Shown here in pieces: positions 27,896-36,552 of a DNA stretch of 49,293 nt. Both the position numbers and the translations under genes were made by a program. Source of the DNA: Candidatus Parabeggiatoa sp. nov. 3 (GTDB lineage: Bacteria > Pseudomonadota > Gammaproteobacteria > Beggiatoales > Beggiatoaceae); the NCBI GenBank assembly GCA_003645185.1, contig QNEL01000003.1, positions 1-49,293 on the forward strand, given 5' to 3'. The notes below the pieces were generated by a model. It saw only the letters and a list, made by a program, of their open reading frames with translations, had not been told where the DNA came from and made no database searches. Numbering within the stretch: the stretch's first letter is position 1; the number at the start of each line of letters is the position of its first letter.

Positions 27896-28315
27896 CTATG
27901 AAGCATACACAAATTTTTGGTGACAGTGAGGACATTCAATTTCTTTTCCTTCTATCGAAAGTTCTCGCGTTTTGACTTCCCCATTCTCAATATAAAGTTG
28001 CCACCGATCATCGATATCTTCTCCTTGGGCAAGCAGTTTTCCTGTCAGTCCAAACTCAGGATATTTTTGTTGCAGAAGCCGAATGACTAGCATCACAATC
28101 TGATCCATATCATACGTTTTTTCGCCACCATTCCATTGTAGCCCTGATTCATCGTCAAGTAATTCTAAATCGACTCCATATCGAAGCTGCGGTACATTCC
28201 ATTCAGGATGCTCTAAACACCATTCACCTAAAATGGTTTCGAGGTAGGTTTTTTGTTCGACTGTCAGTGGGTGGGTAAACTTTAATGTGCCTTTGAAATC
28301 GGTATGGTATCCCAT
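27896..28315 (-). CDS. Hypothetical protein with C-terminal zinc-ribbon-like CPHC
   Basis: 139 aa; MGYHTDFKGTLKFTHPLTVEQKTYLETILG...ECPHCHQKFVYAS. Confidence 0.65.
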   Translation of the reverse strand: MGYHTDFKGTLKFTHPLTVEQKTYLETILGEWCLEHPEWNVPQLRYGVDLELLDDESGLQWNGGEKTYDMDQIVMLVIRLLQQKYPEFGLTGKLLAQGEDIDDRWQLYIENGEVKTRELSIEGKEIECPHCHQKFVYAS

Positions 28316-28407
28316 CTATTTTGCTCCTTTTTACAAATAGCGGTGTGAAAACAAGATAATATAGCGTTTCCCGATTGAATGAAGTAGAAATTATTTGAGT
28401 TAAAAAT

Positions 28408-28602
28408 TTATTTTGCGGTAACTTTTCGTTCCAAATTTATTTTGCCGCGTTTATTGGAGTGCAAAATTTATTTTGCGGTAACTTTTCGTTCCAAATTTAT
28501 TTTGCGGTGACTTTTCGTTCCAAATTTATTTTGCCGCGTTTATTGGATTGCAAAATTTATTTTGCTGCTGCTATTGGAGTGCAAAATTTATTTTGCGGTT
28601 CG
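28408..28602. repeat. CAAATTTATTTTGC array 3 (about 7 cores)
   Basis: AAATTTATTTTGC separated by GGTAACTTTTCGTTCC, CGCGTTTATTGGAGTGC, or TGCTGCTATTGGAGTGC. Confidence 0.92.
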
Positions 28603-28742
28603 ATTTTCCTGTATATAACTGTACGTCATGAGATCGGGAAACGCTATAAAATGGCTCAACAGCCGCCTCCATCTTGTTTGGCGACAGCTTTTTCAATCAG
28701 AGAGACTGAGCTAATATTTCTCATGCCTTCTGGTGACAAAAA

Positions 28743-29009
28743 TTAAACTATATTTGCCGGCTGGAATACATCAATAGACAACCTAAGCCCTAAATCATGC
28801 AGAAAGGTGTTTAAATGGGTAAGGTTAGGACTTTTCACATTTTCATCACCGAAATGGGTAGCAAAATCCGCTTCGGAAGTTTCAGCAAGATTTTTGAGTG
28901 CTAATAAAAATGCATTAAAATCACCACTTTCCAAGACTTCATTTAGATAAGCGGCTCTATCTTGGGGGTTTTTTAAATAACGACTGGCTTTATAAGGGCG
29001 ACTTGCCAT
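28743..29009 (-). CDS. HigA-type addiction-module antidote
   Basis: MASRPYKASRYLKNPQDRAAYLNEVLESGDFNAFLLALKNLAE...PNLTHLNTFLHDLGLRLSIDV; start at 29009 just after the reconstructed toxin stop. Confidence 0.85.
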   Translation of the reverse strand: MASRPYKASRYLKNPQDRAAYLNEVLESGDFNAFLLALKNLAETSEADFATHFGDENVKSPNLTHLNTFLHDLGLRLSIDVFQPANIV

Positions 29010-29011
29010 AG

Positions 29012-29333
29012 TTATTCTCCTGTATGTTCGTGCCAATATTCAATGGCTTGTTTAACATCTCGGGTTTGAGTTGATTTATCAAAACCTAACAGCAATAAAA
29101 TAATGGTGTCTTCTTCTTTTCCATAATAAATGCGAATGAATACCTTTACCATAAGTCAAGCGCAATTCATACACGCCTTCACATAAATATTTATGATCAC
29201 CAAAGTTACCTGCTGCAACTCTACCAAGTCGAGTGATTATCTTCGCTTTCGCTTTTCTATCACGCAGATTTAAAAACCATTCTTCAAAAGGCGATGTACC
29301 TTCTGGTGTAATATACTCACGTATTTCTATCAT
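29012..29333 (-). pseudogene. HigB/RelE-type (Gp49-like) toxin disrupted by ATTC duplication
   Basis: MIEIREYITPEGTSPFEEWFLNLRDRKAKAKIITRLGRVAAGNFGDHKYLCEGVYELRLTYGKGI, then frameshift; removing one ATTC restores RIYYGKEEDTIILLLLGFDKSTQTRDVKQAIEYWHEHTGE*. Confidence 0.88.
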
Positions 29334-29391
29334 ATTATGTGAATTTACTTTTTCTTTTGAACAAGATTACACTGACTGAAGGATAGCTAGC

Positions 29392-29523
29392 GTAGGATGC
29401 GTCCCACGCACCATTAATTGCCGTTATTGCTGTTTGTAAACGAAAAAAAGAATGCGCAATGGAAACTGACGAGTTGGAAGTTGGGAACGAGAAAATAAGG
29501 TGCGTGGGACGCACCCTACGCTT
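29392..29523. repeat. Inverted repeat GTAGGATGCGTCCCACGCACC / GGTGCGTGGGACGCACCCTAC
   Basis: Arms near 29392-29412 and 29501-29521. Confidence 0.88.
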
Positions 29524-29678
29524 GCTCATTTTGAAAATCCTATAATTGTCTGAATCAGAATTTGCAGAATTTTAGAATTTACAGAATAATAATCCAACAA
29601 AACCACCGAACCCATTAAGTATAATATTAAAAGACTACCGATATTTTAATAGGATGAAATCTATCCCGGTTAAGATGA

Positions 29679-32600
29679 TCAGGATGAAACAGAAAAAATA
29701 AAGAGGAACTGATTTACTATATACGACGGGGTTTTCATTTCAATTTTCTTTTCTTCAATTTTCTTTTCTTCAACAAAGGTTCTATCTTTTTCAATCAGTG
29801 TCTTGGTTGCAATTCTCTGTACTTTATCTTCAATGTTCCCAAACTTAAATCGACCATCCACTGCTTGTGCTTGTTTGAACTGTTCAACTGCTTCTTTAAT
29901 CTTGCCTTGTTTAGCGAGTGCCTTTCCTTTTTCAATCAGGAACGTAGCGGCTATTTCTCGTGCCTTATTTTCTGGGAAAAGCTTATGGCAAGGTGCAAGG
30001 GCCTGGGCTTGTTTAAACTTAACAGTAGCCGCTTTAATATCTCCCTGTTTGGCAAGTTGTTCTCCCTCTTCGATTAAGTCGTAACTGGGTTCAGGTGGTA
30101 AAAAGAATTGTTTGCGTTGTTCAGGGGTGAGGCAACGCGGAACAATTTGATTAGCATAGTCAATTAATTTTTGAGCATTGGAAAAAACTGGCCATATACG
30201 TGCTGTATCGTCATTTGATGTTGTAATAATATGTTTACCATTGAGAGTTGAAATTATTTCTCTTACGAAATCTTTATGTCCTTGCATGGCATAAATAGCT
30301 TTGCCTGTTGATACATTCCATAACTGTGCATTATAATCATCATAACCAGATATAATCAAATTTTGACTATCAGGACTAAATATAGCATTAGCAAAACCCC
30401 ATCTTTTTTTTATTGAGAATAGTTGTTTTCCATTATTAGCATCCCATAAACGGACAGTACCACTATAATTGTACTTATCATTTAAATTAAAAATTGCAAC
30501 CAATTGCTGACCATTAGGACTAAAAGCCAAATCTTCCGATGGATAACCTTTATATTTTTTGATAGTAAGTTGCTCACCACTTTTAATATCCCACAATTCA
30601 ATGGACATTTTAACGTAGTGATTGTTATCACTATTAGAGTTTGATGCTGTTAGAATGCGCTGACCATCAGGGCTAAAAATCGCATAATCAACGTATTTTT
30701 CATTACCTGCAAATACTGCGAGTTGTTTACCACTATTAACATCCCAAAGACGAGCAGTTCCATCCCATGAAGCGGTGACAACACGTTGACTATCAGGACT
30801 GAAATTGGCATATCTAACATAACTTTCATTTCCTGTAAGCAAAGAAAGTTGTTTGCCACTATTGACATCCCATAATTGAACCGATTTTTCTATTCCACTT
30901 TCATCATCAGATATGGTAAGTATCAGTTGTCCATTTGGACTGAAAGTAGCATATTCAAAATTATTTTTGTTAACCCCCAGCACGGTGATTTGTTCACCAC
31001 TATTTGCATCCCACAAGTGAACAAAATTATCTGATTTCTCAGAACCACCTGAAATAGTAAGTACGAGCTGGCTATTGGGACTAACAACAAATCTTTTAAA
31101 TCCTGCATAGCTGCTTTTATGTTCTCCTAATATAGCGATTTGTTTTTTGCTATATAAATCCCACAAATGGATAACATATTTTTTATGAATACGATTATAA
31201 ATAACGGTGACTAAACGCTGACCATTAGGACTGATACCAATATCATGAAATTGTTCGTCATCTGATAACACAATAAGTTGATTGTTGGTTGTAAAATTCC
31301 ATAATCGAGCAGTCCAATCATCATTTATCCCTGCTGTTACTATATGTTGACCATCTGGACTGAAAGCAGCTTGATAGACTAAACCGTTATGTCCTGCTAA
31401 AATCGCCACTTGTTTACCATCATTGATATCCCATAATCGAACAGTGCCATCTCTGGATGTAGTCATAATATGTTGACCATCAGGACTAAATGCTGTGTGG
31501 TAAATTTCTCCCGTGTGTCCTTCTAAAACAGTTATCAGTTCACTCTTTTCAACATTCCAAAGACGCGCAGTGCGATCAAAAGAAGCCGTCACTAAAAGCT
31601 TGCTATCTGGACTAAAAGCACCATGAAAAACATCACTTTGATGTCCTTTTAATACAGAAATTATCTTACCGCTATTAGCATCCCATAAACGGGCAGTGTA
31701 ATCTTTTTCTAGTGGCCTGTTTTCTCCGTGTTCACGACCAGAAACCGTAACCACGTATTGATCATTGGGGCTAAAGGTAGCGTACCAAACAGCATTTTTA
31801 TGGCCTTCCAATACAGCTAACTGTTTGCCATCCACATCCCATAATTGAGCAGTTTTATCCCTTGAACTGGTAACGATACGTTGACTATCAGAACTAAAAG
31901 CAGCTTGCCAAACCATATCCGTATGTCCTTTGAATAAGGCAAGTTGCTTTCCAGTCTTTACTTCCCATAAGCGTGCGCTGTTATCTTCTTTCTCTTCTAG
32001 CTTATCCATTTCGCTAAACATGCTTTTGCCTGATGTTGTAATCACAAATTGACCGTTGGGACTGAAAGTTGCGTATCTCACAGAACTTTCATGACCTTTC
32101 AAAATAGTTATTTGTTTACCAGTGTTAGCATTCCACAAGCGAGCGGTTTTATCATTAGAGGCGGTAACAATGTGTTTGCCATCTGGACTAAACTCTGCAT
32201 ATCTAATAGATTCATGATGTCCTTCAAACACAATTTTTTGTTGACCACCAATATCCCATAAACGGGCAGTGCCATCCATAGAAGCTGTTAGCACAGATTT
32301 ACCATTAGGACTAAAAGTTGCGTGGTAAACTCTATCTTGGTGTCCTGAGAAAACTTTATGTTCATGTAGTCTGATAACTGAATTATAGAGTTGAGTTGCA
32401 GCCTCAAATACATAAGGCCTATTAGGATTAGATATAGACTTAGGTAAAGCTTCTAATGCCAATAATATTCCGTTGGTGAAATTGCTTTTTTCTTTTTCTT
32501 GTCGCGCTAAATCTGCTAAAAACAAAGATTGAGTCCGCAAGGCTTGATCCTTTTGTTTTTTAAACTTTTCCTTTTGCTTTTCTACTTTTACGATATTTTT

Positions 32601-34730
32601 CTCTAATTCTTCACCTTTTTGTTTAGAATCAATGAAAAAGAAAATTGCCACCGTAGCAATTAAAAGTGCTGTTACCGTAAATCCTATAGCCTTTTTAGCT
32701 GCTTTAGATTTTTCAACCGCTAATGCTTGTGCCTGTTCAAATTCCCGTTGCCGCACTGCTTCTTTTTCTCTTTTTACTGCTTCAATCGCTGCACGACTCT
32801 CTCGTACTAAAGTCAATAAACCCTCAGAATAACCCAATTCCTTCGCATCAGGACTATTTAACCCGTTTTCGGCTTCCGACAATTCCACCGCATCCAACAA
32901 ACCACCAGCCCGCTTCAAACCTTCCCAATGGGCTACCTTAGTTTCTAACTGCCGCCGCGTCAATTCCGCTTGACGACGCTCTTTTAGCCATTGTTGTAAT
33001 TGCTGCCAACCATTAATCAACGCCTCATGAGCTATATCAACTTGGCTGTCAGCTTCAGATTCTATCGCACTGCGCGTCAACAAACGATGCGCCACTAAAT
33101 GCTCAAGCGTTGCATCAAACTGCTCAACATTATCATCAGCACTACGCAATGCAACCACAGACTGCTGCCGGCGCGTATCCGGCCGTCCCTCTCCAAACTG
33201 AATTAAACGCAAAAACAGTCGGCGAGCAATCGCTTGATCTTCCAAATCTGCCAACGTCGCATCCGCACGATTCGCCATCGCCACTTGTAAACCCGTCAAC
33301 GGCTTATCACCATCCCAATTATAAGCTTGACGTGGCAACACCAACGCCTCATAAGCCATCAACGGCAAAAAACGTCTCTCCAACCGCTCCCACAACAACA
33401 CCAAAGTCTCCTGCACAAACGGCAAAATCCCCGGTTCACCCGCCGCATCCGCAACTAACCGCTCCACCAAAGCCGTTTCCACAAACACCTCCACCGAATC
33501 CGCCGGCTTAACTATCGCCTCCCGCAACCCAGCGTCATCCAATGGCACCACCTCTTGCCGATGTTTTTGGATGGTTTTCCACAACAAACAAGTCATTAAC
33601 TCTGGATAGAAATCCGCCCGCACCGTCAACACCATATAACAATGCGGCACTTTGAGTAGGGATTGTAAAGCCTGTTGAAACGGAATGGCTTCTTGCTTGG
33701 CAGTGGTAAATAACTCCTCAAACTGATCGATAATTAAAAGTAAACGTTGTGACGGTGCAATTTGCAACTGCGTTGGCTCACTACCTAAAACCTGTTTTAA
33801 AGTGGTCAAAGGTATTTCCCCCGGCCGCATTGAATGCACTTGCCATTCACCTGCCCCAAACAAACCACTTTGCTTTAAAGCCGGTAATAACCCAGCAAAA
33901 ACTAAAGAAGATTTGCCACTCCCAGAAGGCCCAATGATAGTCACAAAGCGATGTAACCGTAAATGTCGCCCTAACAGTTCTTGTATTTCTGGGTTCCGCC
34001 CAAAAAAGTATTGGCTCTCGGCTTCGCTAAAAGAGCGCATTCCCGGATAAGGACACTTTGGCGGAGGACGATCATCTTGTTTATCTGCTTTATCCCCAAA
34101 TTTTAACCCGTGATCGAGATGTTTATCCCAAGACGTAACCACTTGATTATTAATGAGTTCAAGCGCAGGCCATCTTTCAAATAATCGCTCAAACCGTCCT
34201 GCCAGCCCTGAGTTTTTTAACAATTTAGGATCATAACCCGCCAGTGTTAAACCGATAACTCGTTGAGTCTCATAGTGATAGACTGGCCCCCCACTTTGCC
34301 CTGGCCCCTCCATCGCATCGTTTTCAATTAAATTACCACGCAATCTGGAAATTTTGCCCGAAAAAAAGCCCATTTGACTCTCATCAAATGGATAACCCAA
34401 AGCCACTATATTATTAGTGACATGCTGATTTGAAACGGTGCCTAAAGGCAAACAATGATGAGTACGATGCGCCACTTTTAACACCGCAATATCAAATTCA
34501 CGGTGTTTCAAAGATTTATCTTCATCCAACTGAGCATTGAATTTCTCTTTAAAACCCGTTTCAATAACAATATTATCAGTCTGTTTTTCGAGACAATGAT
34601 AAGCCGTTAAGACATAGCCATCGGGTGTGATGAAAAAGCCAGTGCCTTGAAATTTATCAGAGACAAAAACTTTGACAACGGCATTGCCTATTTCACGATG
34701 AAGCAGTCGTTTAAATTCTGCGTCTGTCAT
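29679..34730 (-). CDS. Trypsin-like serine protease / STAND-type NTPase / WD40 / TPR-like multidomain protein
   Basis: 1683 aa: protease triad motifs LTAYHCLE, EFDIAVLK, GPGQSGGP; NTPase CPYPGMRSFSEAESQYFFGRNPEIQELL...IIGPSGSGKSSLV..LLIIDQFEELF; TM near IGFTVTALLIATVAIFFFI; about 16 WD40-like repeats; two TPR-like repeats. Confidence 0.93.
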   Translation of the reverse strand: MTDAEFKRLLHREIGNAVVKVFVSDKFQGTGFFITPDGYVLTAYHCLEKQTDNIVIETGFKEKFNAQLDEDKSLKHREFDIAVLKVAHRTHHCLPLGTVSNQHVTNNIVALGYPFDESQMGFFSGKISRLRGNLIENDAMEGPGQSGGPVYHYETQRVIGLTLAGYDPKLLKNSGLAGRFERLFERWPALELINNQVVTSWDKHLDHGLKFGDKADKQDDRPPPKCPYPGMRSFSEAESQYFFGRNPEIQELLGRHLRLHRFVTIIGPSGSGKSSLVFAGLLPALKQSGLFGAGEWQVHSMRPGEIPLTTLKQVLGSEPTQLQIAPSQRLLLIIDQFEELFTTAKQEAIPFQQALQSLLKVPHCYMVLTVRADFYPELMTCLLWKTIQKHRQEVVPLDDAGLREAIVKPADSVEVFVETALVERLVADAAGEPGILPFVQETLVLLWERLERRFLPLMAYEALVLPRQAYNWDGDKPLTGLQVAMANRADATLADLEDQAIARRLFLRLIQFGEGRPDTRRQQSVVALRSADDNVEQFDATLEHLVAHRLLTRSAIESEADSQVDIAHEALINGWQQLQQWLKERRQAELTRRQLETKVAHWEGLKRAGGLLDAVELSEAENGLNSPDAKELGYSEGLLTLVRESRAAIEAVKREKEAVRQREFEQAQALAVEKSKAAKKAIGFTVTALLIATVAIFFFIDSKQKGEELEKNIVKVEKQKEKFKKQKDQALRTQSLFLADLARQEKEKSNFTNGILLALEALPKSISNPNRPYVFEAATQLYNSVIRLHEHKVFSGHQDRVYHATFSPNGKSVLTASMDGTARLWDIGGQQKIVFEGHHESIRYAEFSPDGKHIVTASNDKTARLWNANTGKQITILKGHESSVRYATFSPNGQFVITTSGKSMFSEMDKLEEKEDNSARLWEVKTGKQLALFKGHTDMVWQAAFSSDSQRIVTSSRDKTAQLWDVDGKQLAVLEGHKNAVWYATFSPNDQYVVTVSGREHGENRPLEKDYTARLWDANSGKIISVLKGHQSDVFHGAFSPDSKLLVTASFDRTARLWNVEKSELITVLEGHTGEIYHTAFSPDGQHIMTTSRDGTVRLWDINDGKQVAILAGHNGLVYQAAFSPDGQHIVTAGINDDWTARLWNFTTNNQLIVLSDDEQFHDIGISPNGQRLVTVIYNRIHKKYVIHLWDLYSKKQIAILGEHKSSYAGFKRFVVSPNSQLVLTISGGSEKSDNFVHLWDANSGEQITVLGVNKNNFEYATFSPNGQLILTISDDESGIEKSVQLWDVNSGKQLSLLTGNESYVRYANFSPDSQRVVTASWDGTARLWDVNSGKQLAVFAGNEKYVDYAIFSPDGQRILTASNSNSDNNHYVKMSIELWDIKSGEQLTIKKYKGYPSEDLAFSPNGQQLVAIFNLNDKYNYSGTVRLWDANNGKQLFSIKKRWGFANAIFSPDSQNLIISGYDDYNAQLWNVSTGKAIYAMQGHKDFVREIISTLNGKHIITTSNDDTARIWPVFSNAQKLIDYANQIVPRCLTPEQRKQFFLPPEPSYDLIEEGEQLAKQGDIKAATVKFKQAQALAPCHKLFPENKAREIAATFLIEKGKALAKQGKIKEAVEQFKQAQAVDGRFKFGNIEDKVQRIATKTLIEKDRTFVEEKKIEEKKIEMKTPSYIVNQFLFIFSVSS

Positions 34731-35189
34731 ACGAATGACTCCTGAAGTTTAAAAGTTTTGGATAGAACGCTGATTGTCATGATTAAACTGATTTACACTG
34801 ATTAAAAAAATCAGCGTCAATCCTGATCTGAAGCAGAATCAGTGTTCTGTCATCTCATTTACCAAATCGGGCTAACAATTCCTCACGAGACTGGCGGGGC
34901 AAGCGTGCTGATTCTTTTAGGGGTAATTGGACTAATGGTTCAACCACCCGCGATAAGACTTTGTTGCTGATAATCGATCAGCAACCAAGATAGAACGCAG
35001 ATTAGAACGCTGATCAACAGATCAGTGCAGATCATGACAAGAAGCCGAATCAGCGTTCTATCATATCACCCCAAAACAATCACTCTACATTTAAAAAATC
35101 CTTATAATTAGGATGGTGGGCAAGTTCGTTTCGACGCAGGGCATCGAAACGAACTTACCCACCCTACATTTTTATTCGGCGCGTTTCAA

Positions 35190-36107
35190 TTACCGCAACA
35201 TCGTTTTTTGTGGTTCATGCTGCTTAAAATTTTTAACCGCTGTTTCATGAGACTGTACGGCATAACAATAGCGACATCCGCTGACGCAAGTGTTATTCAT
35301 ACCAATATCAATGGTTTTGAGACAATGACACCCTTCCCTAGAAGGCCTTTGTTCGAGTTGATTGAGCTTTTTAACGAGTTCTATACCGTAATGTGCGAAA
35401 AGGGCGACACTACAACATTGTGATTGCGCTAATAACCATTCTGGGTTACTGCAAATCCTCAATTCTATTTGATACTCTGCTGCTATGTTGGCCAAATGAT
35501 TGAGTAATGTATTGGCCTCTTGACCCACTTGTGAGAGGTTTGGATATCGAGTCGATACCATTTTATGTTTTGAATTTAATTGACGATATTGAACCTCCAC
35601 AATGTCATTCATCCTTCGGACAGTTTTAGCGTAAGGCTCTGGGAAGGAAACGTTGACGATTCGGGTTGAACCTTCAAGTGTACTGGCAATATGCCGAAAA
35701 TGGGCGAAGTGAAAGCTGACGGGGAATGCCTTTGAAATCACAATGGGATCATAACGCCATTGTATACATTCAGATGAGGGTAATGTGTTGCTGACAGCAA
35801 TAAAGTCATCAATAACCTTTTCAAGTTTCGGAATGTGGGGTTCTAAATCATGCCCATATCCGGTTAGCGTGTATTGAAAAACATAAGATATGCCTTCGTC
35901 TCGTAGTGCTTGGAGTTGGCTTTTGAAGGAATGGGCATACTTTGTCCAAAATAAGTATCCTAAAACATCTTCATTACGCAACGAAACGCGCCCTTTACCG
36001 CCAAAAGCATTTATAAATTCCGCAAAACCGGCTTTGCGCCGTTCAGCAAACCATTTGCCAAAGTAGTGGGGTATGTCAGTTCGACGTGAGGCACTTATTA
36101 AATTCAT
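35190..36107 (-). CDS. DUF1848 family protein
   Basis: 305 aa; MNLISASRRTDIPHYFGKWFAERRKAGF...IQWRYDPIVIS...DIGMNNTCVSGCRYCYA. Confidence 0.88.
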   Translation of the reverse strand: MNLISASRRTDIPHYFGKWFAERRKAGFAEFINAFGGKGRVSLRNEDVLGYLFWTKYAHSFKSQLQALRDEGISYVFQYTLTGYGHDLEPHIPKLEKVIDDFIAVSNTLPSSECIQWRYDPIVISKAFPVSFHFAHFRHIASTLEGSTRIVNVSFPEPYAKTVRRMNDIVEVQYRQLNSKHKMVSTRYPNLSQVGQEANTLLNHLANIAAEYQIELRICSNPEWLLAQSQCCSVALFAHYGIELVKKLNQLEQRPSREGCHCLKTIDIGMNNTCVSGCRYCYAVQSHETAVKNFKQHEPQKTMLR

Positions 36108-36285
36108 AACGCATACCTCGTAATGAAAAAGGGTTGTTGAATATAATTATACTGTCCACCCTTACAATTTGCGCTTTTGCATCATGACAATCAGCGCAAT
36201 CAGCGTTCTATCAAATAATTAACCTTTTTTAAAATTTAGAATAGAACGCTGATGACACTGATGAGACTGATTTACGCTGATTAAT

Positions 36286-36490
36286 TTGTAGGGGCAATCC
36301 CTTGTGGTTGCCCTTAATTAATGAATGGCTTTGAGGCTTTGAGGGGAAGATTTAATATGATATCAGGCGCTAAGGGGGGCAATCCTTTGTGGTTGCCCTT
36401 AATTAATGAATGGTTTTGAGAGGCGGGAGGGGAGATTTAAAAATTGATAGGCGCTAAGGGGGGGGCATTGTGATTGCCCTTTTCTCCCTT
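36286..36490. repeat. ~85-bp tandem unit containing GGGGCAATCCCTTGTGGTTGCCCTTAATTAATGAATGG (2+ copies)
   Basis: Two full copies (about 36291 and 36374) and a degenerate third (about 36459). Confidence 0.85.
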
Positions 36491-36552
36491 AACAAATGCT
36501 TTTTATAATTGTTCAGTATTCATTGAGCAATTGATAATTGCTCATTGAAAAA

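Noticed and set aside
28459-28746. ORF with KFILPRLLDCKIYFAAAIGVQNLFC repeats
   Set aside because: Artefact of array 3.
29335-29529. 64-aa minus-strand ORF MSKRRVRPTHLIF...
   Set aside because: Consists of the GTGCGTGGGACGCACCCTAC inverted repeat and spacer.
32632-34050. Plus-strand ORFs opposite the STAND gene (e.g. 33110-33511, proline-rich)
   Set aside because: Antisense to well-supported protease/NTPase coding sequence.
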